This document shows positions 1 to 8,634 of a DNA stretch of 64,000 nt, one piece after another. The stretch lies in the NCBI RefSeq assembly GCF_014204815.1, contig NZ_JACHMC010000001.1, forward strand, positions 868,001 to 932,000. The letters are read 5' to 3'. The stretch comes from Micrococcus flavus (lineage in GTDB: Bacteria > Actinomycetota > Actinomycetes > Actinomycetales > Micrococcaceae). Position 1 is the stretch's first letter, and each line of letters opens with the position of its first letter. Below the pieces are notes generated by a model. It worked only from the letters and a program-made list of their open reading frames with translations, had not been told where the DNA came from and did not search any database. The translations under genes were made by a program, and so were the position numbers.

Positions 1-785
1 TTGCCGGTGGTCCCCGGGTCGCCGAAGACGCCCAGCAGGTCGTCCTGCAGCTGGAACGCGATCCCGAACGGGAGGCTCACCCGCTCGAAGGCGGCCACGA
101 GGGCGTCGTCCGCCCCGGCGAGCAGCCCGCCGAAGGCGAGGGGGTGCACGGCCGAGTACCGCGCGGCCTTGTACTCGACCACGGCCGCCGCCGCCTGCTC
201 CGCCTCCCGGGCGTCGGCCGCGGCGGGGGCCATCTCGGCGGCCACGTCGAGGTACTGGCCGAGCATGACCTCCAGGCGCATCCGCTCCATCTCCGCCCGG
301 GCCCGCTCGGGCCGTGCGCTGCCCTCGAGGGCGCGGGAGAAGGTCGCGTCGCTCAGGGCGAGGGCCACGTCCCCGGCCAGGATGGCGGCGGCCACCCCGA
401 AGTGCTCGGCGTCGTGGCGCCACCCGAGCTCGCGGTGGCGGGCCTCGAACGCGCGGTGGACGCTCGGCATGCCGCGGCGCGTGTCCGAGCGGTCCAGGAC
501 GTCGTCGTGCACGAGGGCCGCGGCCTGGAAGAGCTCGAACGCCGCACCGGCCGTGACGGGGCGGGGGTCGTCCGCGGCGCCGCCGGCGGCCCGCCAGCCC
601 AGCCAGACCAGCACGGCCCGCAGCCGCTTGCCGGCGCCGGTCAGGCGCGCCAGGGCCTCGACCGCCGGCGCGGCGGCCGGATGGATCCCCGCCGCATGGG
701 CGCCGTGCTCGGCGAGGATCTCCCCGAGCCGGGCGGCGACGGCGGCGCGGTAGTCGGACTCGGACGGGGCGGGCTTGGTCGGCAT
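1..785 (-). CDS. idsA: Polyprenyl (geranylgeranyl-type) diphosphate synthase, 3' end cut by window
   Basis: Trans-prenyltransferase that condenses isopentenyl diphosphate with an allylic diphosphate to make the C15-C20 or longer precursor for carotenoids, quinones or lipid carriers. The frame starts at ATG 785-783 and runs off the left edge after about 261 residues. Both Mg-binding aspartate motifs are visible: DDVLD at residues 94-98 (window 494-508) and QDDLLG at 247-252. A GKRLRAVL segment lies before the first motif. It is divergent from dinB with only 36 bases between the start codons. A similar gene lies near mraZ in mycobacteria (idsA family). Chain length cannot be told from this sequence, so the symbol is a family-level guess. 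Confidence 0.88.
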   Translation of the reverse strand, partial: MPTKPAPSESDYRAAVAARLGEILAEHGAHAAGIHPAAAPAVEALARLTGAGKRLRAVLVWLGWRAAGGAADDPRPVTAGAAFELFQAAALVHDDVLDRSDTRRGMPSVHRAFEARHRELGWRHDAEHFGVAAAILAGDVALALSDATFSRALEGSARPERARAEMERMRLEVMLGQYLDVAAEMAPAAADAREAEQAAAAVVEYKAARYSAVHPLAFGGLLAGADDALVAAFERVSLPFGIAFQLQDDLLGVFGDPGTTG

Positions 786-791
786 GCGGCC

Positions 792-797
792 ACCCTA
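792..797 (-). promoter_or_regulatory. -10 box of idsA (leaderless type)
   Basis: TAGGGT on the minus strand, followed by six bases (GGCCGC) and then the ATG. A start site 6-7 bases below the box falls on or next to the start codon, so the transcript is predicted to be leaderless. No Shine-Dalgarno sequence is present. Confidence 0.55.
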
Positions 798-809
798 GCG
801 GCCGGTGGG

Positions 810-815
810 TAGGCT
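810..815 (+). promoter_or_regulatory. -10 box of dinB (leaderless type)
   Basis: TAGGCT followed by six bases and the dinB ATG at 822. It lies back to back with the idsA box, 12 bases apart. No -35 consensus and no Shine-Dalgarno sequence are evident. Confidence 0.55.
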
Positions 816-821
816 CGAGGG

Positions 822-2099
822 ATGAGCGCCCCGATCCCGCCGAGCGGCCCGTCGGCCGCGGACCGGGCCGAGGCCAGCATCCTCCACGTGGACATGGACG
901 CCTTCTTCCTGTCGGTCGAGCTGCGCGAGCGGCCCGAGCTGATCGGGGCCCCCGCCGCCGTCGCGGCCCCGCACGGGCGCTCCGTGGTGCTCTCCGCCTC
1001 CTACGCGGCGCGCGCGTACGGGGTGCGCTCGGCGATGCCGCTGGCGCACGCCCGCGCGCTGTGCCCGTCCCTCGTGGTGGTCCCGCCCCGCCAGGAGCTG
1101 TACCGGGAGGTCTCCGCCGAGGTCATGGCCCTGTTCGACCGGGTCACCGCGGTCCGGGAGCAGCTGAGCGTGGACGAGGCCTTCCTGGACGTGGCCGGCG
1201 CCCGACGCCGGCTCGGTCCGCCCGAGCGGATCGGGCGCCTCGTGCGGGAGCGGGTGCGCGCCGAGCTCGGCCTGCCGTGCACGGTGGGGGCGGCCGGGGT
1301 GAAGTTCGTGGCCAAGATGGCCTCCACCGCCGCCAAGCCGGACGGGCTGCTCGTGGTCCCGCCCGGGCGCACCCTGGAGTTCCTCCACCCGCGCCCCGTG
1401 GACCACCTCTGGGGCGTCGGCCCGCAGGCGGCCCGGCGGCTGCGGGACCGGGGCGTCGCCACCATCGGCGACCTGGCCGCCGTCGACCCCGCTCGGCTGC
1501 GCGGGTGGTTCGGCGCCGCGGGCGAGCAGTGGCACGCGCTCGCCTGGGGCCGGGACCCGCGGCCGGTCGCGCCGCGGGCGGAGGCCAAGACCATCGGCGC
1601 GGACCACACCTTCGACGTCGACCCCACGGACCCGGCCGACGTGGACCGCGAGGTGCTGCGCCTGAGCCTGCACGTGGCCGCCCGGCTGCGCGCGGCCGGC
1701 GTCGAGGCCCGGGCGGTGACGGTGCGCGTCAAGGACCCCGCGCAGCGGGTGCGCAGCCGCACGGGCCGGCTGCCCCGCCCCTCGGCCGCCGGCCACGTCC
1801 TCCACGAGCACGCGGGACCGCTGGTGGCCGCGCTGCTGCGGGAGCGGCCCCACCCGGTGCGGCTCGTCGGCGTGCGCGCCGAGCGGCTCGGGGCGCCGGG
1901 GGAGGGCGGCGCTGGCCAGGGGACGCTCTTCGAGCCGTCGGGCGGCGCGGAGGGCGGCCACGACGCCGCCGCCGAGGCCGGCTGGTCGCGGGCCGAGGAG
2001 GCGGCCGACGCCGTCGCCCGCCGGTTCCCGGGTCTGGACCTGCGCCCGGCGACGCTGATCGACCGACGCCCGCGGACGGGGCCGGAGGGGCCGCGCTGA
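822..2099 (+). CDS. dinB: Y-family DNA polymerase IV
   Basis: Error-prone translesion polymerase used at stalled forks. The 425-residue protein has the palm motif HVDMDAFF, with catalytic D24, and SVDEAF, with D118 and E119. The helix-hairpin-helix thumb segment is [16 protein letters not shown]. Near the C-terminus, Q366-GTLF matches the QxxLF sliding-clamp binding pattern, which supports a functional polymerase rather than a catalytically dead paralogue. About 55 residues follow that motif, so it is not at the extreme end as in many family members. The gene is transcribed alone, divergent from idsA. I see no SOS box in the 36-base gap. Confidence 0.95.
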   Translation: MSAPIPPSGPSAADRAEASILHVDMDAFFLSVELRERPELIGAPAAVAAPHGRSVVLSASYAARAYGVRSAMPLAHARALCPSLVVVPPRQELYREVSAEVMALFDRVTAVREQLSVDEAFLDVAGARRRLGPPERIGRLVRERVRAELGLPCTVGAAGVKFVAKMASTAAKPDGLLVVPPGRTLEFLHPRPVDHLWGVGPQAARRLRDRGVATIGDLAAVDPARLRGWFGAAGEQWHALAWGRDPRPVAPRAEAKTIGADHTFDVDPTDPADVDREVLRLSLHVAARLRAAGVEARAVTVRVKDPAQRVRSRTGRLPRPSAAGHVLHEHAGPLVAALLRERPHPVRLVGVRAERLGAPGEGGAGQGTLFEPSGGAEGGHDAAAEAGWSRAEEAADAVARRFPGLDLRPATLIDRRPRTGPEGPR

Positions 2100-2201
2100 C
2101 ATGGCGCCCCGCGGGGGCGACGACTACCCTGGTCACACCGGCGTGTCACGGCGCCGTCCACGGGGGGCGGGTCCGGCCCGCCCCGGATCGAAGGAGACCG
2201 A

Positions 2202-2588
2202 GTGCCCCTCTCGGACCACGAGCGGCGCGTCCTCGAGCAGCTCGAGCGCCAGCTGAACGACGACGACCCGCGCCTGGCCACCCGCCTGGCCGACTCCGGC
2301 CGCCCCGCCGTCCCGGTGCGGCGCATCGTGCTCGGCGCCGTCCTGGCCGTCATCGGGCTGGCCGTGGTCGTCACCGGGGTGAGCACGCAGCTCGTGCTCG
2401 TGGGCGTCCTCGGCACGGCCCTGCTCGGCGCGGGCATCCTCGTGGCCACCCTGCCGCACCGCGGGGAGGGCCCGGCCCCGCGCCCGGCGGCGTCCTCCGG
2501 TCTCCGCGCGCAGCGGTCCCGCTCACAGGGCTCGCTCATGGCGCGCCTGGAGCGCGACTGGGACGACCGCGGCCGCCCGCGCGCCTGA
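2202..2588 (+). CDS. DUF3040 small membrane protein
   Basis: A 128-residue protein with an N-terminal amphipathic segment containing [16 protein letters not shown], typical of the actinobacterial DUF3040 family, followed by two membrane helices (about residues 41-60 and 62-83) and a basic, Pro/Arg-rich tail. The GTG start at 2202 has a good ribosome site (AAGGAG at 2191-2196). It stands between dinB and the mraZ operon, a position often seen in actinobacteria. The function of the family is unknown. Confidence 0.85.
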   Translation: MPLSDHERRVLEQLERQLNDDDPRLATRLADSGRPAVPVRRIVLGAVLAVIGLAVVVTGVSTQLVLVGVLGTALLGAGILVATLPHRGEGPAPRPAASSGLRAQRSRSQGSLMARLERDWDDRGRPRA

Positions 2589-2602
2589 CCCGTCCGCACC
2601 CC

Positions 2603-2637
2603 AGGGCCCCCGTTCCGCACCCCGGAGCGGGGGCCCT
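2603..2637 (+). terminator. Hairpin after the DUF3040 gene
   Basis: A 15-base inverted repeat with one G-U pair and a five-base CACCC loop, ending 49 bases after the stop codon. There is no T tract, as is common for terminators in this GC range. It separates dinB/DUF3040 from the mraZ operon. Confidence 0.6.
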
Positions 2638-2760
2638 CGCCGTGCAGGCCGCCCCGCGGGCCCTCCCCCTCCCTCCACCCGTGCGCCTCGCGCGGTCCTC
2701 CTCCGTGTCACCTGGCGCGGCCCGGAGATTCGCACCGGATCCCGCCAGGACGGTGGTGCG

Positions 2761-2785
2761 GGGAGGGAAGTGGGGTAAAGTGGAG
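2761..2785 (+). promoter_or_regulatory. Candidate MraZ operator repeats
   Basis: Three five-base units at a strict 10-base period: GGGAG (2761), TGGGG (2771), TGGAG (2781). The last two also read AAGTGGGG and AAAGTGGAG. Known MraZ sites are direct TGGGN repeats spaced by five bases in E. coli, and AAAGTGG repeats of period 10 in mollicutes. The site is 64-88 bases before the mraZ start, the usual place for autoregulation. The first unit is the weakest. Confidence 0.6.
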
Positions 2786-2848
2786 GACAGAAGAGAGCGG
2801 GCTCCGACCCTGGTCGGGCGGGGCCCTCGTCGAGCAGGGGGGTGCACG

Positions 2849-3280
2849 GTGTTCCTGGGCACCTACACCCCCCGGCTGGACGAGAAGCACCGGCTGATCC
2901 TGCCGGCGAAGTTCCGCGAGGAGCTGGCCGAGGGCCTGGTGCTCACCCGCGGGCAGGAGCGCTGCGTCTACGTGTTCAGCGCCGCCGAGTTCGCGCGGGT
3001 GCACGAGCAGCTGCGCGCCGCTCCGCTCTCCTCGCGGCAGGCGCGGGACTACATCCGCGTCTTCCTCTCCGGAGCCTCGGACGAGGTGCCGGACAAGCAG
3101 GGCCGCGTCACGGTGCCCGCGCCGCTGCGCCAGTACGCGGGGCTGGACCGGGACGTCACGGTGATCGGTGCGGGCAGCCGCGCGGAGATCTGGGACACCG
3201 CGGCCTGGACCGAGTACCTGGCCGCGCAGGAGGCGGCCTTCTCCGAGACGGACGAGGACGTCCTGGGCGGCATCCTCTGA
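2849..3280 (+). CDS. mraZ: Transcriptional regulator MraZ
   Basis: First gene of the dcw cluster, a DNA-binding repressor of its own operon. The 143-residue product has two SpoVT/AbrB-like halves, seen as the paired motifs [16 protein letters not shown] near the N-terminus and [18 protein letters not shown] in the second half. The GTG start at 2849 gives the conserved beginning [13 protein letters not shown], with a G-rich ribosome site just upstream. The length is normal for the family. Candidate operator repeats lie at 2761-2785. Confidence 0.95.
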   Translation: MFLGTYTPRLDEKHRLILPAKFREELAEGLVLTRGQERCVYVFSAAEFARVHEQLRAAPLSSRQARDYIRVFLSGASDEVPDKQGRVTVPAPLRQYAGLDRDVTVIGAGSRAEIWDTAAWTEYLAAQEAAFSETDEDVLGGIL

Positions 3281-3417
3281 CCACCACCGCGCGAGACCTC
3301 CAGCCGGCGCCGGCGCACCTGACCCGACTTCCCCTGGGCCAGGCACGACGGCGGCGGACGGGGATCCCGTCCCGATGGCGGCACCACCACCACGAATGCG
3401 AGCAGGGAGGTCGGACG

Positions 3418-4413
3418 GTGGACACGCACCGACAGCGCCCCGAGGACCGCCACGCCCCCGTGATGCGGGACCGCGTGGTGGACCTGCTCGCCCCCGGAGT
3501 CCAGGCCGCCCTGGACGCGGGCCGCGCCCCGGTGGCGCTCGACGGCACCCTGGGCATGGGCGGGCACGCCGAGGCCCTCCTCACCCGCTTCCCGGAGCTG
3601 CGCGTCGTCGGCGTCGATCGCGACCCGAACGCCCTGGCCATGGCCGCCGAGCGGCTCGGCGCCCTCGCCGACCGCCTCGTCCCCTTCCACGGGACCTACG
3701 ACCAGGTGCCCGAGGCCCTCGCGGCCGCCGGCGCGGAGCGCATGGACGCCGCGCTCTACGACCTCGGGGTGTCCTCCTACCAGCTCGACGCGCGGGAGCG
3801 CGGCTTCGCCTACTCCTACGACGCCCCGCTGGACATGCGCATGGACACCAGCGCGGGCCGCACGGCGGCCGACCTGGTGGCCGAGCTGGACGAGTCGGAG
3901 CTGCGGCACCTCATCCGCCGCGACGGCGAGGAGCGGTTCGCGGGCCCCATCGCCCGCGCGGTGGTGCGCGCCCGCCAGGAGGAGCCGATCCTCACCACCG
4001 GACGGCTCGTCGAGGTCATCCGCGGTGCCGTGCCCGTGGCGGCCGGCGCGAAGGGCGGCCACCCGGCCAAGCGCACCTTCCAGGCGCTGCGCATCGCGGT
4101 GAACGAGGAGCTCGACATCCTCGACCGCGCCGTCCCGGCCGCCCTCGAGGGCCTGGCGGTCGGCGGGCGCCTGGTGGTGATGAGCTACCACTCGCTCGAG
4201 GACCGGATCGCCAAGCGCCACCTCCAGGCGTGGGCGGCCTCCAGCGCGCCGCCCGGATTCCCGGTGGAGCTGCCGGAGCACCGGCCCGTGGTGCGGGTCC
4301 TCACCCGGGGCACGGAGAGGCCCACGGAGGAGGAAATCGAAGAGAATCGTCGTGCCTCCTCCGCGAAGGTGCGTGCGGTTGAGAAGATCAGGGCGTCAAG
4401 GACTTCGGCATGA
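3418..4413 (+). CDS. rsmH: 16S rRNA (cytosine-1402-N4)-methyltransferase
   Basis: Methylates C1402 in the ribosomal P site using S-adenosylmethionine (formerly mraW). The 331-residue protein has the N-terminal HAPVM segment, a SAM-binding loop DGTLGMGGH (residues 42-50) and the family motif MSYHSLEDR (255-263). The GTG start at 3418 is preceded by GGGAGG at 3405-3410. The stop overlaps the upstream candidate ftsL start (ATGA at 4410-4413). The 137-base gap after mraZ holds no gene that I can support. Confidence 0.95.
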   Translation: MDTHRQRPEDRHAPVMRDRVVDLLAPGVQAALDAGRAPVALDGTLGMGGHAEALLTRFPELRVVGVDRDPNALAMAAERLGALADRLVPFHGTYDQVPEALAAAGAERMDAALYDLGVSSYQLDARERGFAYSYDAPLDMRMDTSAGRTAADLVAELDESELRHLIRRDGEERFAGPIARAVVRARQEEPILTTGRLVEVIRGAVPVAAGAKGGHPAKRTFQALRIAVNEELDILDRAVPAALEGLAVGGRLVVMSYHSLEDRIAKRHLQAWAASSAPPGFPVELPEHRPVVRVLTRGTERPTEEEIEENRRASSAKVRAVEKIRASRTSA

Positions 4414-4433
4414 CGGCGTACGAGGAGACTGGG

Positions 4434-5030
4434 ATGAGCGCACAGGCGCGGATGGACGGCGCGCAGACGGCGTGGCCGCAGACGGAGGCGGCCCCCGGGC
4501 GTCGCCCCTCCCCGCGCACCCCGCTGGCCGTGGTCCCCGCGCCCCTGCCCCGGTCGGGCTCGGGCGTGGCGGTGCTGTGCGCCGTCGTCCTCCTCGTGGC
4601 CCTGGCCCTGGTGCTCGTCATGAACATCAGCATGTCCAACCGCCAGTACGGCCTGATCGACCTGCGCGACCGCCTGGTGGAGGTCACCGAGGCCAACGAG
4701 CGCCTGGCGGAGCAGGTCGGGTACCTCGACGCGCCGCAGAACCTCGCCGCCCGCGCGGACGCCCTCGGGATGGTCCCCGCCGCCGGCGCGGGCATCGTGG
4801 ACGCCGACGCCGGGGAGGTCGCCCCGGCCACCGCGCGTCGCGAGTCCGCCGACCTGGTCACGGGACACGTCGGGCCGCCGGCGGACGCGGACGAGGCCCG
4901 CCAGGGGCTGGCCGCCGCCGCGGACGCCGAGGCCGAGCTGGCCGGCCCGCGCACCCTGACCCCGGCGGAGGCCGCAGCGGCCGCGTCCGAGGCCGCCGCC
5001 GCGCCGACCGACGGGTCCGACGAGCACTGA
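4434..5030 (+). CDS. ftsL: Cell division protein FtsL-like
   Basis: Bitopic division protein, expected to form the FtsQ-FtsL-FtsB-type complex that activates FtsW/FtsI. The 198 residues comprise a cytoplasmic Pro-rich N-terminus, one membrane helix (about 44-64) and a short heptad-like stretch (about 72-98, containing LIDLRDRLVEVTEANERLAEQV). A long Ala/Glu-rich tail of low complexity follows. I chose ATG 4434 because GAGGAG (4422-4427) stands six bases before it. ATG 4410, overlapping the rsmH stop, is the alternative and adds eight residues. Sequence conservation is weak, so the call leans on topology and position between rsmH and ftsI. Confidence 0.8.
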   Translation: MSAQARMDGAQTAWPQTEAAPGRRPSPRTPLAVVPAPLPRSGSGVAVLCAVVLLVALALVLVMNISMSNRQYGLIDLRDRLVEVTEANERLAEQVGYLDAPQNLAARADALGMVPAAGAGIVDADAGEVAPATARRESADLVTGHVGPPADADEARQGLAAAADAEAELAGPRTLTPAEAAAAASEAAAAPTDGSDEH

Positions 5031-6844
5031 TGGCCGGTTCGGACCCCCACGGCTCGACCACCGTCCCCGCCCCCGGGAACCTCAGCCTCCGCAGCCGCGC
5101 CGCCCTGCTCGTGCTCGTGGCGCTGCTCCTGCTCCTCGGGCTGCGCCTGGTCTGGGTGCAGGGCGTGGACCCCACCGGCCAGGCCGCAGCGGCCATGGAC
5201 GAGCGGCTCACCACGCAGGAGATCCGCCCTGAGCGCGGCGCCATCCTGGACCGTGACGGCGACGTGCTGGCCGAGAGCGTGCGGCGCTACGACATCGTGG
5301 CCGACCAGCGGATCGTCAAGGACTTCAAGGAGTACGACGTGGAGCGCCGCGAGCAGGTGCTCGTGGACGTCGGCTCCCGCCTGGCGACCCTGGCCGACGT
5401 GCTGGACATGCCGGAGGAGGAGGTCCGTGCTCGGACCCTCGGCTCGAGCCCCTACTCGGTGGTGAAGGCCTCGGTGACCCCGGAGGTCCGCGACCGCGTC
5501 ATGGCGCTGAACCTCCCCGGCGTCCTCGCGGAGGCCGTGGACCGGCGGACGTACCCCAACGGGGCGGTGGCCGGCGGCGTCCTGGGGTTCATGGGCGGGG
5601 ACGGCGTGCCGCTGGAGGGCCTGGAGAAGAGCCAGGACGAGGTCCTCTCCGGCACGCCCGGCGAGCGGAGCTTCGAGGTGGGTGCGGACGGGATCCGGAT
5701 CCCCATCGCCGAGCAGGAGGTCACCCCCGCCGTGGACGGCGCCGACCTGCGGCTCACCCTGGACAAGGACGCCCAGTGGTACGCCCAGGAGGCGGTGGCG
5801 GCGCTCGCCGACGCGCACGATGCGGAGTGGGCGAACGCCGTGGTGATGGACGTGCGCACAGGGGAGCTGCTGGTGCTGGCCGACTCCACCACCGTGGACC
5901 CGGGCGACCCCTCGGCGACCCCGGCGGAGTTCCGCACGGCCACGGTGGTGCGCACCCCGTACGAGCCCGGCTCGACGGGCAAGGCGGTGACGATGGCCGC
6001 GGCGATCGACGCCACGGACCTCACTGCGCACTCGGGGTTCGAGGTGCCCGACCGTCTCGAGTTCCCGGGCCAGCCCCCGATCCGCGACGCCTCCTCGCAT
6101 CCCACCTACGAGATGACCGTGGCGGGCATCTTCGCCCGCTCGTACAACACGGGCACCGTCAAGGTCGCCGAGAGGCTGTCGGACGAGCAGCGCTACGAGT
6201 ACATGCGGGCCTTCGGGATCGGCGGCCCGATCGAGCTCGGCCTGCCGTACCCCGCCACCAGCGTCCTGCGCGAGCCGGAGGACTGGGACGGGCGCCAGCG
6301 GCTGGTGAACGCGTTCGGCCAGGGCTACACCGTGACCACCGTGCACACCGCCCAGCAGTTCCAGGCCCTGGCCAACGGCGGCGTCCTGGAGCCGGCCCGC
6401 CTGATCCGGTCCACGGTGGACGCCGACGGCGCGGAGCACCGCTGGCCGGCCGCGGCCGAGCCCCGCCGGGTGGTCTCGGAGGACACCGCCCGCCAGATGC
6501 TCCGCATGATGGAGACGGTGGTCACCCAGGGCACCGGCCGCACCGCCGCGATCCCCGGCTACCGGGTGGGCGGCAAGTCCTCGACCGCGCAGGTGGCGGG
6601 CCGCACCGGCACGTACGACGGCTACAACTACGGCTTCACCGCCGTGGCGCCCCTCGACGACCCGCGGTTCGTGGTCTCCGTCTCCATGAACCGCCCGTCC
6701 TCGGGCGGCAGCTCCGCCGTGGTGGCCACCACGGCCTCGCGCATCATGTCCCATCTGCTCGGCCAGGCCGGCGTGCCCGCCACCGGCGACGAGCCGCAGG
6801 ACTACCACGTGTTCGTGGACGACCCGCAGGAGCGCCCGTGGTGA
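5030..6844 (+). CDS. ftsI: Division-specific penicillin-binding protein (class B transpeptidase)
   Basis: Cross-links septal peptidoglycan with FtsW. The 604-residue protein has a membrane anchor (about 24-43) followed by the PBP dimerisation region starting RPERGAILDRDG. The transpeptidase domain carries the SxxK motif S315-TGK318, SYN at 371-373 and KSST at 516-519 (the KTG-type box). No PASTA domains follow; the protein ends soon after the transpeptidase fold. The start ATG shares one base with the ftsL stop (TGATG at 5028-5032), so translation is probably coupled. Confidence 0.95.
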   Translation: MAGSDPHGSTTVPAPGNLSLRSRAALLVLVALLLLLGLRLVWVQGVDPTGQAAAAMDERLTTQEIRPERGAILDRDGDVLAESVRRYDIVADQRIVKDFKEYDVERREQVLVDVGSRLATLADVLDMPEEEVRARTLGSSPYSVVKASVTPEVRDRVMALNLPGVLAEAVDRRTYPNGAVAGGVLGFMGGDGVPLEGLEKSQDEVLSGTPGERSFEVGADGIRIPIAEQEVTPAVDGADLRLTLDKDAQWYAQEAVAALADAHDAEWANAVVMDVRTGELLVLADSTTVDPGDPSATPAEFRTATVVRTPYEPGSTGKAVTMAAAIDATDLTAHSGFEVPDRLEFPGQPPIRDASSHPTYEMTVAGIFARSYNTGTVKVAERLSDEQRYEYMRAFGIGGPIELGLPYPATSVLREPEDWDGRQRLVNAFGQGYTVTTVHTAQQFQALANGGVLEPARLIRSTVDADGAEHRWPAAAEPRRVVSEDTARQMLRMMETVVTQGTGRTAAIPGYRVGGKSSTAQVAGRTGTYDGYNYGFTAVAPLDDPRFVVSVSMNRPSSGGSSAVVATTASRIMSHLLGQAGVPATGDEPQDYHVFVDDPQERPW

Positions 6845-6891
6845 CCACCGCAGCGACCGCACCGACCCCATCCGGCCCCCAGGAGGACCCC

Positions 6892-8634
6892 ATGCCCCAC
6901 ACCGCCGACCCGTGCGGGACGCCGTCCCCGGCCGAGCAGGACCTCGCCTTCCGCCCGTCCGCGGTGGCGCCCGTCGCCTGGTCCGCCCTCGCCGAGGCCC
7001 TGGAGGCCGCCGGCCAGGCCGCGCGGGTCCGCGGCGGCGAGCCCGACCGTCCGGTGACGGGCGCCGCGCTGGACTCCCGGGTCGTGCGGGAGGGGGACCT
7101 GTACGTGGCGCTGCCGGGCGCCCGTGCGCACGGCGCGAGCTTCGCCCGCGCGGCGGTGGACGCGGGCGCGGCGGGCGTGCTGACCGACGCCGGGGGCGCG
7201 CGGATCCTCGCCGACCTGGGCCTGGAGGGCGTTCCGGTGCTCGAGGTCGACTCGGTGCGCGCCGCGGCGGGTGTGGCGGCCGCCCGCGTGTACGGGGGCG
7301 GCGCCGACGCGGGCCCCGTGCTGCTCGGCGTGACCGGCACGAACGGCAAGACCACCACGAGCTTCCTGGCCGCCTCGATCGTGGAGGCCCTGGGCGGGCG
7401 CTCGGGGATCATCGGGACCATCCTCACCCGCGCCGGGCAGCGGGAGGTGCCCTCCACCCTCACCACCCCGGAGTCCACCCAGCTGCACGCCCTCATGGCC
7501 CTCATGCGGGAGGAGGGGGTGGACACCGCCGTCATGGAGGTCTCCTCGCACGCCGTCGAGTACCGGCGGATCGCGGGCCTGCGCTACGCCGCGGCGGGGT
7601 TCACCAACCTGACCCAGGACCACCTGGACCTGCACGGGTCCATGGACGCGTACCTCGAGGCCAAGCTGGGGCTCTTCCACGCGGAGCGCTGCGACCGCGC
7701 CGTGATCACCCTCGACGGCGGCGAGGGCCCCCGTTGGGGTGTCGCGGCCGCCTCCCGGGCCCAGGCGCCCGTGACCACGCTCGCCCTGGGCCCGGCCGCG
7801 CCGCACCCGGGCGCCCTCGAGCGCGAGGCCCCGGACGTCCGGCCCGACTGGGCCGTGACGGAGATGGTGCCGGACGGCCTCGGCCACCGCTTCACGCTGA
7901 CCGAGACCGCCACCGGTCGGACGCTGCGCGCGTCGGTGGGCCTGCCGGGCCGGTTCAACGTGGCCAACGCCGCGCTGGCCGTCCTCCTGGTGCTCGCCGC
8001 CGTCGGGGAGGAGCGCCGCGACGAACTCGCCGCCCTGCTCGACGTGCCCGCCGGGGAGGGCCCCCTGGCCGCCGCCGTGCCGGGCCGCATGGAGGTCGTC
8101 GGCCGGGAGCCGGACGCCGTCGTCGACTTCGCCCACAACCCCGACGGCATGGTCCAGGCCCTGCGCTCCCTCGCCGAGGCGCGCGCCGCGGCGGGGCGGT
8201 CCGGCCGGACCCTCCTCGTCGTCGGCGCGGCGGGGGACCGCGACGCCGCCAAGCGCCCCGTGATGGGGCGCATCGCCGCCGAGCACGCGGACGTGGTGAT
8301 CATCACGGACGACACGCCCCACTCGGAGGACCCGGCCCCCATCCGCGCCCAGGTCCTCGAGGGCGCCCGGGCCGAGGCGGCGCGCGCCGCCGCGTCCGGG
8401 CGGCACGTCGTGGTCGAGGAGTACGACGACCGCGCGGCCGCCATCCGCCGCGCCGTGGAGCTCGCCCGGCCTGAGGACGGCATCCTCGTGGCCGGCCGCG
8501 GCCACGAGACGGAGATGGACTACGACGGGACACCGGTGCCGCTCGACGACCGGGTGGCCGTGCGCGAGGCCCTCGCCGAGGCGGCCCGTGCCGGGTCGGA
8601 CCCGGTCGACGGGGGTAAGGTGCACGGGTCATGA
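6892..8634 (+). CDS. murE: UDP-MurNAc-L-Ala-D-Glu ligase adding the third residue (MurE)
   Basis: ATP-dependent ligase that adds the diamino acid to the peptidoglycan stem. The ATP loop TGTNGKTT is at residues 148-155. In diaminopimelate-adding enzymes the substrate loop reads DNPR; here the aligned stretch is DTPH (474-477, in DDTPHSED), so the Arg that holds the second carboxylate is replaced by His. That suggests L-Lys as substrate, in keeping with a Micrococcus-type wall. The start at ATG 6892 has a perfect AGGAGG at 6881-6886. A GTG at 6841, overlapping the ftsI stop, would add 17 residues. Length is 580 residues. Confidence 0.94.
   Translation: MPHTADPCGTPSPAEQDLAFRPSAVAPVAWSALAEALEAAGQAARVRGGEPDRPVTGAALDSRVVREGDLYVALPGARAHGASFARAAVDAGAAGVLTDAGGARILADLGLEGVPVLEVDSVRAAAGVAAARVYGGGADAGPVLLGVTGTNGKTTTSFLAASIVEALGGRSGIIGTILTRAGQREVPSTLTTPESTQLHALMALMREEGVDTAVMEVSSHAVEYRRIAGLRYAAAGFTNLTQDHLDLHGSMDAYLEAKLGLFHAERCDRAVITLDGGEGPRWGVAAASRAQAPVTTLALGPAAPHPGALEREAPDVRPDWAVTEMVPDGLGHRFTLTETATGRTLRASVGLPGRFNVANAALAVLLVLAAVGEERRDELAALLDVPAGEGPLAAAVPGRMEVVGREPDAVVDFAHNPDGMVQALRSLAEARAAAGRSGRTLLVVGAAGDRDAAKRPVMGRIAAEHADVVIITDDTPHSEDPAPIRAQVLEGARAEAARAAASGRHVVVEEYDDRAAAIRRAVELARPEDGILVAGRGHETEMDYDGTPVPLDDRVAVREALAEAARAGSDPVDGGKVHGS

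Noticed and set aside
1061-2850. A long plus-strand frame running through dinB and the DUF3040 gene into the mraZ frame
   Set aside because: The upstream part translates to Gly/Arg/Pro-rich low-complexity sequence out of frame with dinB. Only the last 143 codons, from GTG 2849, are mraZ.
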